Source: an uncultured Rhizobiaceae group bacterium (GTDB lineage: Bacteria > Pseudomonadota > Alphaproteobacteria > Rhizobiales > Rhizobiaceae). From it: a DNA stretch of 64,000 bases. Both the position numbers and the translations under genes were made by a program. The DNA lies in NCBI GenBank assembly GCA_938010435.1, contig CALLUS010000017.1, forward strand, positions 34,964-98,963. The letters are read 5' to 3'. Shown here one piece after another: positions 54,570 through 63,702 of the stretch (positions are counted from its first letter, which is position 1; each line of letters opens with the position of its first letter). The notes below the pieces were generated by a model. The model was given only the letters and a program-made list of their open reading frames with translations. It had not been told where the DNA came from and ran no database searches.

Positions 54570-55060
54570 GTAGTTCAACAATGTGGTTTTCTCTCATCTC
54601 TGCTCTGGCCATTATATTACTTTTGATCGCGATTATTGATGCAAAAAAGTTGCGAATTCCAAATGTTTTAAACTATGCACTTTTTTTAAGTGGCTTAGCC
54701 TACGCCTATCTAAATGACGGTCTTTCATTGATCCATCAATTCGTCTTTTCAATCGCCATTTTCGCGCTGTTTACAATTGTTCGTCATGGATATTTCATAG
54801 TGCGTAAAAAATCGGGGCTTGGGTTTGGAGATGTAAAAATGCTCACCGCGGCCAGTGTTTGGATTCATCCATTCCAATTTCCAATGCTGATGTTATTGGC
54901 AAGCGGTTCAGCATTGATTTATTTTTCTATGTCGTATTTTTTCAGCATCAGAAACATGTCTCATAATGAACGGTTGCCATTTGGCCCCTTTATCGCAATT
55001 GCCTTGGCGATATTAGTTGCAGTTGAACAAAATGAACTCATGGGAAGGGTCTTTCTTTGA
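54566..55060 (+). CDS. gspO: Prepilin peptidase, A24 family, short form
   Basis: A 164-residue membrane aspartic protease that cleaves pseudopilin leaders. The first Asp lies in IIDAKKLRIPN, the second in GLGFGDVKML (GxGDxK). It lacks the N-terminal cysteine-rich methyltransferase domain of standard PilD/GspO (about 250-290 residues), so it may only cleave, or another enzyme may methylate. The frame opens at TTG 54566, overlapping the gspD stop; ATG 54581 is an alternative start. Confidence 0.88.
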   Translation: MSSSTMWFSLISALAIILLLIAIIDAKKLRIPNVLNYALFLSGLAYAYLNDGLSLIHQFVFSIAIFALFTIVRHGYFIVRKKSGLGFGDVKMLTAASVWIHPFQFPMLMLLASGSALIYFSMSYFFSIRNMSHNERLPFGPFIAIALAILVAVEQNELMGRVFL

Positions 55061-55494
55061 CAAATAGCCAACACAAAGAAAATACAAATAGACATGATGA
55101 TGGGTTTTCACTCGTTGAGCTTCTTGTTGTCTTAGCCATAATCGGGCTGATAGCAGGGCTCGCCCTCCCCCAAGTTCTTCGATATTTGGGAACAGCGCGG
55201 ACTGGCACTGCACAAACACAAATCAAAAGCATTGAGTCCGCTATGGAATTATATTTCATCGATAACGGACAATACCCGTCGGATCAGACCGGCTTGCTTG
55301 ATTTGGAACAGGCGCCTACGGGAGCTTCTAATTGGAATGGGCCCTATTTGAAGAATGCTGGCAACCTTAAAGATCCTTGGGGGAAGCCATACCTCTACAA
55401 GGCAGATGAAAACAGTTCCAGCTTCAAAGTTTCAAGCTTAGGGCGTGATGGAAAGCTAGGCGGAACTGGAGAAGATCAAGATGTCTCAAATTGA
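55057..55494 (+). CDS. gspG: Major pseudopilin GspG
   Basis: A 145-residue major pseudopilin with leader ending RHDDG and mature start FSLVELLVVLAIIGLIAGLALPQV. The C-terminal DPWGKPYLY and SLGRDGKLGGTGEDQD segments form the calcium-binding GspG tail. Translation starts at TTG 55057, overlapping the gspO stop, with AAGGG upstream. It ends 14 bp from the convergent gspJ. Confidence 0.95.
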   Translation: MTNSQHKENTNRHDDGFSLVELLVVLAIIGLIAGLALPQVLRYLGTARTGTAQTQIKSIESAMELYFIDNGQYPSDQTGLLDLEQAPTGASNWNGPYLKNAGNLKDPWGKPYLYKADENSSSFKVSSLGRDGKLGGTGEDQDVSN

Positions 55495-55508
55495 TCCGGT
55501 TACTGACC

Positions 55509-56153
55509 TTAGTCAACGCTATTGAGAAATCGTGTGGTTTTCACAATTGATCTTTCTTTGCCATTTATTGCGTAAGAAACCGATATCTTGACCGAATAAG
55601 GCAGTTGACTGGTTTTCTCCCAAACATCTGTCCAGGCGAGTTTTGGGTCGTTGGCAAATTGAAAACTCAACTCGATGAAATCATCCAGCAGAACGACAGG
55701 ATCTGAGGCGAGAACGGTTTCCTGAGAACTTGGAGTGAGATACGCTTGTTTCTGTAATAATTGAGCGGTTCCATCTGCATTTTGGACAACAGAAATCTCA
55801 ACATCTCGAAGCCCCATATTCGAGCTATTCACACGGGAATTGGCGACAAACCGCACACGATCAGATCGGCCTGTGAAAACTCTTAAGGGTTGTCCAGAAG
55901 TCGTTTGAAATGATTCAGACACAGCAGTCCCAACAATATCAACCACGTGATCCAGAATAACATTTAATTCAGTGTCAAAAGCTATTGCTTTTGATCGGCT
56001 ATCCAACTGGCGCAATTGGACAGCGAAGGAACTCATTAAGGTTCCTATCATTCCTAATATTGCGAGAGTGACCAGCATTTCAACTAAAGAAAATCCATCA
56101 TCACATGCACAAGTACAATTCGATTTAACGCTAGTCTGCGAAGGTCGTACCAT
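55509..56153 (-). CDS. gspJ: Minor pseudopilin GspJ
   Basis: A 214-residue pseudopilin. Leader ending CACDDG followed by FSLVEMLVTLAILGMIGTLMSSF. The length and the large C-terminal domain fit GspJ. ATG 56153 is preferred, 1 nt beyond the gspI stop; a longer reading overlaps gspI. Last gene of the minus-strand secretion operon. Confidence 0.85.
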   Translation of the reverse strand: MVRPSQTSVKSNCTCACDDGFSLVEMLVTLAILGMIGTLMSSFAVQLRQLDSRSKAIAFDTELNVILDHVVDIVGTAVSESFQTTSGQPLRVFTGRSDRVRFVANSRVNSSNMGLRDVEISVVQNADGTAQLLQKQAYLTPSSQETVLASDPVVLLDDFIELSFQFANDPKLAWTDVWEKTSQLPYSVKISVSYAINGKERSIVKTTRFLNSVD

Positions 56154-56154
56154 C

Positions 56155-56559
56155 TCAATCGATGCTTCGTTCGAATAAGGACAGGTACCCAAGGTATGAT
56201 TGTCCAGCTTGCACATTGGCCTCATCTGGCGGCCAAATCTGAATACGGAATAGACGGTACTCACCCACTAAAAATTGATCATCAATTATTAGATCCACAC
56301 GTACTTTTCTGTTCATCAAAACGATTTCGGAAGCGGTCAAATCATCATCTTCGGCCATCAAACGTGCCAACTCTGATCTTACTTTTAATATTGCTGAGCG
56401 TTCAGATGTGTAGTTTTTAGCAGTTCCCAAAACTCGTGATGTGGAACTTATAAGTTGTATCGAACCGGCCAAAACCATGGATAAGATTAAAAATGCTACC
56501 AGTGATTCAAAGATGGAAAATCCGTCATCGTGTTTTTTAAACGAGGCGCAATATATCAT
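56155..56559 (-). CDS. gspI: Minor pseudopilin GspI
   Basis: A 134-residue pseudopilin. Leader ending HDDG, then FSIFESLVAFLILSMVLAGSIQ with the conserved Glu5. The size and position between H and J support GspI, which nucleates the pseudopilus tip with J and K. It starts 1 base before the gspH stop boundary, so the genes abut. Confidence 0.85.
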   Translation of the reverse strand: MIYCASFKKHDDGFSIFESLVAFLILSMVLAGSIQLISSTSRVLGTAKNYTSERSAILKVRSELARLMAEDDDLTASEIVLMNRKVRVDLIIDDQFLVGEYRLFRIQIWPPDEANVQAGQSYLGYLSLFERSID

Positions 56560-57036
56560 TTATTTGCTCGCTCGTTCGATTCTAGGAATACCCGTTATCC
56601 AGTTGACAATTATTGAACCTTTTCTGCCGGATGCGTCTGTGATTTTGATAGTTCCCCCAGAAGAACTACCGTCAGGGTTGAAAAGCAGTTTTGCATTTTC
56701 TTTTTCAAGAAGCTTTGATGCACCTGTAAAATCTACCTTCATATCTTTCGAAATCAGACCATTCTCTTTGCCATCTATCGAAAGTACTCCAGTTTCAAAA
56801 TGGAGTTCAAACAGCACCCTTTTTGAACCTGAAATTGCTATATTTCTCGCTTTAAGCGCTATTGCTTGCATCTGAATCAAAGCTTCATTCGCGGACGTTT
56901 TTCGAGCATTTCGTTGTGTGCTCGCCAGTCCGATAACTGCAATCATAGAAACGACTGACAGAACAACGATCATCTCTAATAGAGAGAAACCATTATCTTT
57001 CGACACAGTTGACGGATTACACGCCTTCAAAGTCAT
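56560..57036 (-). CDS. gspH: Minor pseudopilin GspH
   Basis: A 158-residue pseudopilin: leader ending SKDNG, then FSLLEMIVVLSVVSMIAVIGL. A beta-rich C-terminal domain (LLFNPDGSSSGGTIKITD, NWITGIPRIE) fits the GspH fold, which also resembles FimT. Its ATG overlaps the gspF stop by 4 bp. Confidence 0.85.
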   Translation of the reverse strand: MTLKACNPSTVSKDNGFSLLEMIVVLSVVSMIAVIGLASTQRNARKTSANEALIQMQAIALKARNIAISGSKRVLFELHFETGVLSIDGKENGLISKDMKVDFTGASKLLEKENAKLLFNPDGSSSGGTIKITDASGRKGSIIVNWITGIPRIERASK

Positions 57037-58250
57037 TGCAACACAACGTCATTTAGGCTGAGAAGTGCGGTCATGACTGAAATCACCAAGCCACCCACAA
57101 GAAGGCCGATTGCAATTGTTATGGTCGGTGAAAATACAGCTAAAACCCGATCCATGGTCGACTTTGATTTGTCTTCAATCAGGCTTGCAGCCTGATCAAG
57201 ACTGAAGGCAAGTCGGTTTGATGCTTCTCCCATCGAAACAATCGACACAATGTAGTCATCAAACACCTCTGCATTTTGAAAGCTTTTGCCCAGCGAAGCT
57301 CCCTCGGAAACGCGAACGGATACATCAATCAGCTTTGGCTGTAGGTTTTCGGAAACTGTTGCTGATAATTGTAAAGCACCGATAAGTGGGACTTTGCTCT
57401 CAACCAAAACAGACAACATCCGCAAATATCGACCAGCAAACAGTCTTCGCCAATAACTTCCGACCCAAGGCAATTTGGATAAAAACCCCGACAGTGCTTT
57501 GAACGCTGCTTTGCGGCCACCTTCGAGCAACAGAAAAACAAGGACAGCAAATAGAAGCACCAGAATGATGATGCCCTTAGATTCAATAAATTCGCCAACG
57601 GCACCAAGTGCAGAAATTAGAAACGGCGGTGTAGATCCTGTCTCAGAAAAAATTGGTTCCAACGCTGGAACCAATTGAAGAGACAGGAGCACAAGAACGA
57701 TAATCAACAAACAGATCAGAAAAACGGGATAAGCCAAGCTCTCCAGAATGGTCTTCTTGAAGTCCGCTTGATTAGAATAGTATTGCGCTAGCTTTTCAAT
57801 CGATGCATTCACACATCCTGTTTGCTCTCCACTCATAAGCATAGCTTTACAGCCGCTGGACATTTCCACCTTCTGCTCAAACGCGGCAGCAATAGAACTT
57901 CCCTCAGCAATCATCTCTCTAATTCCGACCAAAAGTTGTTTTAGTTTTTTGCTCGATTGGGTTTGGATCGCGATCGACATACTATCGTCAAATGAAAACT
58001 CCGCTTCCAGCAAGAGAGATAAGCCACGAAACAACTTAGATAACTCAATCGTATTGAGCTTAAGAGCCTTAGTTCCCCCCCCTTTTTTATGATGGATAAC
58101 CGTTGAGTTTGTTACAGGCACAACCTCCATAACAGTTTCACCCTTGGCTGCTATTAATTTAACAGCATCACTTTCCGTTTTTGCATCAACCACGCCAAAG
58201 ACTTTTGACCCGTTAATTGAAAAGCTTGTGTATTGATATTTACGCATCAT
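57033..58250 (-). CDS. gspF: Type II secretion inner-membrane platform protein GspF
   Basis: A 405-residue GspF/PilC-type protein with two repeated helical domains (ELSKLFRGLSLLLEAEFSFDDSMS; GSYWRRLFAGRYLRMLSVLVESKVPL) and three membrane helices. The frame opens at TTG 58262, but ATG 58250 or 58247 is more likely. It overlaps the end of gspE by about 10 bp. Confidence 0.92.
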   Translation of the reverse strand: MMRKYQYTSFSINGSKVFGVVDAKTESDAVKLIAAKGETVMEVVPVTNSTVIHHKKGGGTKALKLNTIELSKLFRGLSLLLEAEFSFDDSMSIAIQTQSSKKLKQLLVGIREMIAEGSSIAAAFEQKVEMSSGCKAMLMSGEQTGCVNASIEKLAQYYSNQADFKKTILESLAYPVFLICLLIIVLVLLSLQLVPALEPIFSETGSTPPFLISALGAVGEFIESKGIIILVLLFAVLVFLLLEGGRKAAFKALSGFLSKLPWVGSYWRRLFAGRYLRMLSVLVESKVPLIGALQLSATVSENLQPKLIDVSVRVSEGASLGKSFQNAEVFDDYIVSIVSMGEASNRLAFSLDQAASLIEDKSKSTMDRVLAVFSPTITIAIGLLVGGLVISVMTALLSLNDVVLQ

Positions 58251-59916
58251 ACTGCGTTTCAATATCTACAACACGTTTAACTTCAGACATCGTTGTTTTT
58301 CCCTCAACAACCAAAGAACCAGCATGTGTGATCATAGGTAAAAATCCATTTTTCACGGCTTTTGAAAAAACAACGCTGGTATTTTCTCCCGATGAAATAC
58401 CTTCCGAAAGCTCTTGAGAAATTGAGGCTATTTCATAGGTCACTCTCCGCCCATTAAAACCGCTGCCTGTACATTCAGTGCAAGTTTTGCCTTCGCCCTC
58501 CTGTTCAACTTCGATGCCAGTTCCTTGGCAAGAACAGCAACTCCGACGCAACAATCGTTGAGCTACAATTCCGCGAAGGGTGGCACCTAATAGAAAGCTA
58601 TCAACACCCATATCACGCAAGCGCGTAATAGCTTCCATTGCAGAGTTTGTATGGAGGGTTGAAAACACCAGATGACCAGTAAGAGATGCTCGAATAGCAA
58701 TTTCAGCAGTTTCTTTATCACGTATCTCACCAACCAATATGACATCCGGGTCCTGTCGTAAAACAGATCTCAGTGCATCAGCGAAACCAAGACCAATTTC
58801 CGGATTCACCTGCATTTGAACGGCACCATCGAGCTTGTACTCAACAGGGTCCTCAATAGTGAACACCTTGAGTTGTGGGCTCATAATCTTGCGCAGCATG
58901 GCATATAGAGTTGTGGTTTTTCCACTACCCGTCGGCCCCGTTGCCAACACAATTCCATTTGGTCTTGCAGCCAATTCATCCAATTGCCTCTGAGCTTTCA
59001 GCTCGAATCCTAGAGCATCGAGATCAAGTGGAATATTAGATTTATCCAACACACGAAGAACGACAGATTCACCGTTTATTGTTGGCAATATTGAAATCCG
59101 TAAATCGATATTATCGCCGCGAACAGCTACACGCATTCTACCATCTTGTGGTTGCCTACGTTCCGCAATGTTCAACCGCGACAGCACTTTTATTCGCGTG
59201 ACAACGCCTGCATGCATAGCTTTTGGCGCAATCGGCATCTCTGTAAGAAGTCCATCTATCCGAAAACGCACCACTAAAGCATCGGGGGTAGGCTCAAGAT
59301 GAATGTCCGTCGCCTTGTACTTTACTGCATCTTGAATCGTTCGCGCGACAAACTGAATGACAGGCGCCTCACTCGCAATATCCTGCAATCGACCAATATC
59401 ATCATCAGGTGAGGAAGATGTTTGTCCACGGTCCAAACCATCATCCTCAAGAATGTCAGTCTGCGAAAGTGCTTCAATCTCCGTTGATAGTACAGAGCGG
59501 CTAACCACACGAACATGAACAGGTTTCTCAACAGCAAATGCCACTGTATTTACAGCAGAAATATTCATAGGGTCGGCAATCAAGAGGCACACAAGTTCAT
59601 CAGAAGTCTTTATTGGCAAGATGGATTCAGCTTGCAAAAAAGCAACGCCAAGTTGTTCGATCAATACTGAATCACTAACGATTTTCGCAGTATCAAAATC
59701 AGACACGCCCAGAAACTTGTTGAGGGCATCAACTAAATCAAGGTCGCGCATCAACCCTAGTTCGGTTACAATCACATCCAACGGTTGTGATGAATTTACA
59801 CTGGCTGCCTGTATTCTGTCTGAACTAATGACATCCAATACTTTCGCGGACACCAAATAAGACAAGCAGTCATGCAAACCGCCTTTCTCTGCCAGAGAAG
59901 CAAACTGAGAAGTCAT
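58240..59916 (-). CDS. gspE: Type II secretion ATPase GspE
   Basis: A 558-residue hexameric ATPase that powers pseudopilus assembly. Walker A GPTGSGKTTTLYAM, Asp box, Walker B DPDVILVGEIRDKETAEIAIRASLTGHLVFSTLHTN, and the tetracysteine zinc site CCSCQGTG...CTECTGSGF are all visible. The N-terminal GspE_N domain contacts GspL. Its ATG overlaps the gspK stop. Confidence 0.96.
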   Translation of the reverse strand: MTSQFASLAEKGGLHDCLSYLVSAKVLDVISSDRIQAASVNSSQPLDVIVTELGLMRDLDLVDALNKFLGVSDFDTAKIVSDSVLIEQLGVAFLQAESILPIKTSDELVCLLIADPMNISAVNTVAFAVEKPVHVRVVSRSVLSTEIEALSQTDILEDDGLDRGQTSSSPDDDIGRLQDIASEAPVIQFVARTIQDAVKYKATDIHLEPTPDALVVRFRIDGLLTEMPIAPKAMHAGVVTRIKVLSRLNIAERRQPQDGRMRVAVRGDNIDLRISILPTINGESVVLRVLDKSNIPLDLDALGFELKAQRQLDELAARPNGIVLATGPTGSGKTTTLYAMLRKIMSPQLKVFTIEDPVEYKLDGAVQMQVNPEIGLGFADALRSVLRQDPDVILVGEIRDKETAEIAIRASLTGHLVFSTLHTNSAMEAITRLRDMGVDSFLLGATLRGIVAQRLLRRSCCSCQGTGIEVEQEGEGKTCTECTGSGFNGRRVTYEIASISQELSEGISSGENTSVVFSKAVKNGFLPMITHAGSLVVEGKTTMSEVKRVVDIETQYDA

Positions 59917-60812
59917 ATTTTGAACTCATTGAGGTCTGTTGCTACAATCTTACCAAAAATCTGATCACAGGATTGAGGTTTGGAATTCTGCGACGGTCTA
60001 CGATCGATTGTCGTTTTGGAAGGCAAACTTTCCATCGATTGGAATCCACGGTCAGGACCTTGTCCTCGCACAAAAACCCGATTGAGTGTTTTGACCAATC
60101 CGCGCCGTTTATCGCTGACGGAAACCTCCACAGATACGGCTGCAAACGCAACTGGAATTCGTTTATCCAATGGCAAACCGGCTGCTCCATTTTCGGAAAA
60201 CAACAAAGCTAAGTCGGGTGCCGCCACCAGACTAAATAGTCTTCCGCTCTTCGTATGAACCGTGAAAATACTGGTCAATTTCCAATCTTGAAGCGGCGGA
60301 TCAACAACCAAATCTGTAAGTTCAATCGCGCTGACAAATTTGCGATGCCTTTGCCCTCCCCGCATTTCGTATATTGTAGTTGCAGCTGAATTTCGACGCA
60401 CGCTTCTGTGAAAGACAACCGACTCTGCAAGTTTCTTCGCCTCAGTTTCTGTACGCCCCAACGATCGAAAGCCTGCAGCCAAGAGCGTTGTTCCTGATGC
60501 ATTTAAATCAATCAGACCGCGATGATCTTGTACGGATAACGCTATGAGAAGTTCATCCGTGGAACAGGTCATAGCTGTTCCATTTGCCACACCACCATCA
60601 GCTAAAACTCCTTCATGACGCATGAGTGCGACTTGCATAAGACCTTCTGCCAAAAATCCCAGTTTCCCCAATTTGGCATTGTTCGCGGCGAGAAAAAAAC
60701 TTGTTCTGGCTTGTAACACGAACGGTGTCACAAACAGCGCGACAACAAACAGAAACCCAAGCACTGCAATCAATGCGAACCCATCTTCATCTCTGACTGG
60801 TTGTTGTTTCAT
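59913..60812 (-). CDS. gspK: Minor pseudopilin GspK
   Basis: A 299-residue large pseudopilin. The leader-like DEDG is followed by FALIAVLGFLFVVALFVTPFVL, lacking Glu5 as usual for GspK. The body contains DHRGLIDLNASG and TIYEMRGG segments typical of the family. It caps the pseudopilus. The start overlaps the GspC-like gene stop. Confidence 0.82.
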   Translation of the reverse strand: MKQQPVRDEDGFALIAVLGFLFVVALFVTPFVLQARTSFFLAANNAKLGKLGFLAEGLMQVALMRHEGVLADGGVANGTAMTCSTDELLIALSVQDHRGLIDLNASGTTLLAAGFRSLGRTETEAKKLAESVVFHRSVRRNSAATTIYEMRGGQRHRKFVSAIELTDLVVDPPLQDWKLTSIFTVHTKSGRLFSLVAAPDLALLFSENGAAGLPLDKRIPVAFAAVSVEVSVSDKRRGLVKTLNRVFVRGQGPDRGFQSMESLPSKTTIDRRPSQNSKPQSCDQIFGKIVATDLNEFKI

Positions 60813-61336
60813 TCTGTTTGAACCGCATCACTGTCAGGAAACAGCAGATATTCTTCCGTTCGTTCCCCGTTTTTCAATACGATCCCATCACCGTTAACTG
60901 ACAACACTTGCCAATCATTGATTTCTTCTCCTTCTGAAACCCAAACAGCGTCCCCACCGTCAATTGCAACGAGCGCATTTCTTCGTTCTGGAGTGGCGCT
61001 CATTCCCATCAAGTTGAGATCAAGCCGCTCAACCGGTCTCTTCACTGAAGGTGCAGTTTTCACAACAACAACCGCCTTTGGCTTTGCTGGTTTATCCGAA
61101 AATGGGCGGCGCGTCGGGTCGAACAAAGGGCGAGAAAGCGTATGGACAGATTTTGTCAGCGCCAGTTGGAAATCTGCATCAATGCTATTCTCATCTTGTG
61201 TAGATTGACTTGCTTTCGTATTCGCAGTGGCCGCAATCGCGGTTGTTGGATAAGGCTCATTCAATAACCAAATATTGGCAAATATGAAGCCGCATATCCC
61301 AGCCCCAAAACCTAAAATGAAAAACACTCTCCACAT
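60809..61336 (-). CDS. GspC/GspP-like type II secretion protein
   Basis: A 175-residue protein with one N-terminal membrane segment (FFILGFGAGICGFIFANIWLL), a linker, and a C-terminal domain (LMGMSATPERRNALVAIDGGDAVWVSEGEEINDWQVLSVNGDGIVLKNGERTEEYLL) that resembles the HR domain of GspC, which binds the secretin. No PDZ domain is present, so it is shorter than standard GspC (about 270). Confidence 0.75.
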   Translation of the reverse strand: MWRVFFILGFGAGICGFIFANIWLLNEPYPTTAIAATANTKASQSTQDENSIDADFQLALTKSVHTLSRPLFDPTRRPFSDKPAKPKAVVVVKTAPSVKRPVERLDLNLMGMSATPERRNALVAIDGGDAVWVSEGEEINDWQVLSVNGDGIVLKNGERTEEYLLFPDSDAVQTE

Positions 61337-61926
61337 CAGCCTTGTTCCTGCGCGAACGGATCAATCGCTCCATAAATGGTAAATTCAGTTTGGAGGTTAG
61401 ATTCAGATTTTCCCGAAATGTTTCTTCCATTTGCTGGCGCTGTGAAACTTGCTGACCGAACAAACAACACGGGGACCGAACTTTCCAGCGTAAACAGCAT
61501 ATTGTGAATACCTGCTACAGATCCGCCAAGGTTTGCGCGAATGCCAATATAACGCACGCCATTGGTTTCGAATATTTTTCCGGGGCCAACGGAGAATACT
61601 GTCACATTATTCTTACGGGCAAGTGCATTCAGGCGTGTTTGCAGTTCGGCCTGCATCACGGCTTGATTTTCGCCAGACAGGAATAACTGCGATGCAGTTT
61701 CAGAACGATTATCCTCTGGCAGCCCATTACTCGCCGTGATCACACGTTCAAAGCGGCCTAATTGCTCTCGTTTATCTTGGAGACTAGCAGCTTTCTGCGA
61801 CAGCATATTGAAAGGCATGAAAACGGCAAAACACACGAAAATTAGAATGACGAGCGAAAGCGCACCTGCAACAAGCCTTCGCACCCACAATGGTGCGTTC
61901 ATCAATTTGATCAGAAGCTCCGTCAT
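61336..61926 (-). CDS. gspM: GspM-like type II secretion protein
   Basis: A 196-residue inner-membrane protein with one N-terminal helix (VAGALSLVILIFVCFAVFMPF), a coiled-coil-like KAASLQDKREQLGRFERV and a C-terminal ferredoxin-like domain (GVRYIGIRANLGGSVAGIHNMLFTLESSVPVLFVRS). This fits the T2SSM_b group. It shares one base with the following gene and overlaps gspL by 4 bp. Confidence 0.78.
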   Translation of the reverse strand: MTELLIKLMNAPLWVRRLVAGALSLVILIFVCFAVFMPFNMLSQKAASLQDKREQLGRFERVITASNGLPEDNRSETASQLFLSGENQAVMQAELQTRLNALARKNNVTVFSVGPGKIFETNGVRYIGIRANLGGSVAGIHNMLFTLESSVPVLFVRSASFTAPANGRNISGKSESNLQTEFTIYGAIDPFAQEQG

Positions 61927-62918
61927 TGGGCTTCCAACTTCATTTTGATATTGAAGCGTTCTTGATTGCCACCTGCGTCACGGGTAACCGAACCTGCAAA
62001 AACGGGGTCTTTGAACAATCGGGAAGCTTCCAAGCCCGCGATCAAGCCGGACGCTGAGTGCGCAAAACCCGAAAAACTCACGTTCTCATTGTCGATGGAA
62101 ACATTGGTGACCCAAGCAGAATCCGGCACCACCCTCGTCAACTCTTCCCACACGACCACAATGGGGGCGCGTTCTAGTTTTTGGCGGCGGGTGGATTCCA
62201 TAATGTCGATGCGTTTTTTGCGTTCGACCTGCCTCTTGCGCAAAGTGGTGAGTGAACCGCGCGCCAGTTCCGATGCAACATCGACTTTCGTTTCCGCCTC
62301 ACTCAACCGCAAATATGCATGGGCTGCTGTGCCCAAACCCAACAGACAAAATGCAATCATAAGATAAGTTACTGCTTTGCCGGCCATCTCTTTCCAAGTT
62401 GAGATAAGACCAAGCTCTTTCATGACATCCTGCCTTGCAACAAAGGTCCCACCTTCAGTTTTCACAACGATCGCGGATATATTCAGTTTATGCTGCTTGA
62501 TCTGCTGAACGGCTTGATCCAAGAAATGGCGTTTCACCAAGGCATAAGACGTGCCATCATTCTGGGATTCAGGGCTACGATAGAGCAAATATACTGTGTT
62601 GGGAGACAATGGTGTTGAAGATTGCGCATCCAGCATTGCCATGCGTTTGACATGCGCGTGCGGAAAATTGAGTGCTGCTATTCTACGCACCAAAGCAGAC
62701 CCTGAATTTATAAAGAGCACGATCTTTTTGTTTCGGGTGCTTCTCAACAAAACACGAGGCGAAGTTTCACCAGAACTTAAATTGAATGGATTGGAACCCT
62801 TGCTGTGAAGCGAAACACTCGCGGCATTTGCTTCGAAGTAGAGCTCACCGCACCGCGACTCATTTGGCATAAATGCCAAACGCAATTCAGACCATAACCA
62901 TTCAAACCAAATTCGCAT
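61923..62918 (-). CDS. GspL-like type II secretion protein
   Basis: A 331-residue protein with an N-terminal cytoplasmic actin-like domain, a membrane helix near 187-206 (AVTYLMIAFCLLGLGTAAHAY) and a periplasmic PilN-like domain with WEELTRVVPDSAWVTNVSIDNENVSFSGFAHSASGLIAGLEAS. GspL recruits GspE to the membrane. ATG 62918 is preferred to the GTG at 62921. First gene of the minus-strand secretion operon. Confidence 0.78.
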   Translation of the reverse strand: MRIWFEWLWSELRLAFMPNESRCGELYFEANAASVSLHSKGSNPFNLSSGETSPRVLLRSTRNKKIVLFINSGSALVRRIAALNFPHAHVKRMAMLDAQSSTPLSPNTVYLLYRSPESQNDGTSYALVKRHFLDQAVQQIKQHKLNISAIVVKTEGGTFVARQDVMKELGLISTWKEMAGKAVTYLMIAFCLLGLGTAAHAYLRLSEAETKVDVASELARGSLTTLRKRQVERKKRIDIMESTRRQKLERAPIVVVWEELTRVVPDSAWVTNVSIDNENVSFSGFAHSASGLIAGLEASRLFKDPVFAGSVTRDAGGNQERFNIKMKLEAQ

Positions 62919-63279
62919 CACAGACTTTGCCCTCTAAGCCACCAGCATAGAGGTTGGGAGCGCATACCAGAATAGAATTCATATAACAGCTAGGAGTTCT
63001 GCACAGTTTGCATCGGGCAGTAGAAATTTCTGCCCCACAATGATAGGTTCGGTGAACGCCGCCATCGTTCCCGTGTGGGTGAGATGGAGCGATTATGCGG
63101 GAAGTTTTTGATGCAGGGATAAGTTGAAACTTTAATTTTCATTGCCTCCACAGTCGTTGACCGTCAGGCAATCGCAAAGCAAACGCGGAGAGGTAGCATT
63201 CCAGAAGGACATGTTCGAATGAATGATTCTTTTAACGCATCGATAGCTCTAAATCACCGCAGTTGCCATTGATCTAAAT
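62919..63279. other. 361-bp gene-free region with a small inverted repeat
   Basis: Contains GGGCAG/CTGCCC around AGAAATTT at 63015-63035, a short hairpin without T-tract, and the upstream promoter of the secretion operon. A short minus-strand frame near 63125-63210 (about 26 codons, four cysteines) has no support as a gene. Confidence 0.4.
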
Positions 63280-63702
63280 CTAATTAAGTTGCCTAAAATA
63301 CAAGGACCAATCTTCATAGTCGATGAAAGTTTCAAATTGGCGATCAGGGTAACAATTGAACAACCAAACTTTCCAAGAATCCTTCATTGAGTTACCAAGC
63401 TCATCTAGCAATTCATATTCATTAATTTCACTTGAGGCAAAGAAGCCGTTGAGAACAATGCAATTATATGAATCAGGGCTGTTACCTTTTGAAACCCATT
63501 CCTTAAAGTCATTTATTTGCTCTGATGACCCTTCATCAATCACATTGTTAAATAGCACAACTTTGCCGGCGACTATTTGTGTTACAGGGCAAAACAACCG
63601 ATAGGCAAGCAGAGCCCTGGGTATCGTCATGTGGTTTGCATATGCACCATTTATTTCATCTAAATTTTTAGACTGAATTATCTGAAAAAGAGATCGCTTC
63701 AT
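63280..63702 (-). CDS. Putative immunity protein for the adjacent toxin
   Basis: A 140-residue soluble, acidic protein (several WxL/DxYEDW patches; SSEQINDFKEWVSKGNS; DELGNSMKDSWKVWLF). No family recognised. Its ATG overlaps the toxin stop by 4 bp (63699-63702), the usual toxin-then-immunity layout, and the size fits an immunity protein. The function is inferred from position only. Confidence 0.6.
   Translation of the reverse strand: MKRSLFQIIQSKNLDEINGAYANHMTIPRALLAYRLFCPVTQIVAGKVVLFNNVIDEGSSEQINDFKEWVSKGNSPDSYNCIVLNGFFASSEINEYELLDELGNSMKDSWKVWLFNCYPDRQFETFIDYEDWSLYFRQLN

Noticed and set aside
52449..62918. Type IV pilus or competence system
   Set aside because: The full GspC/D/E/F/G/H/I/J/K/L/M-type set, calcium-type GspG tail and a GspE tetracysteine motif indicate type II secretion; no PilT or PilM/PilQ set is present.
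62919..63279. Short cysteine-containing frame and hairpin before the secretion operon
   Set aside because: About 26 codons without homology or a good ribosome site; the hairpin lacks a T-tract.
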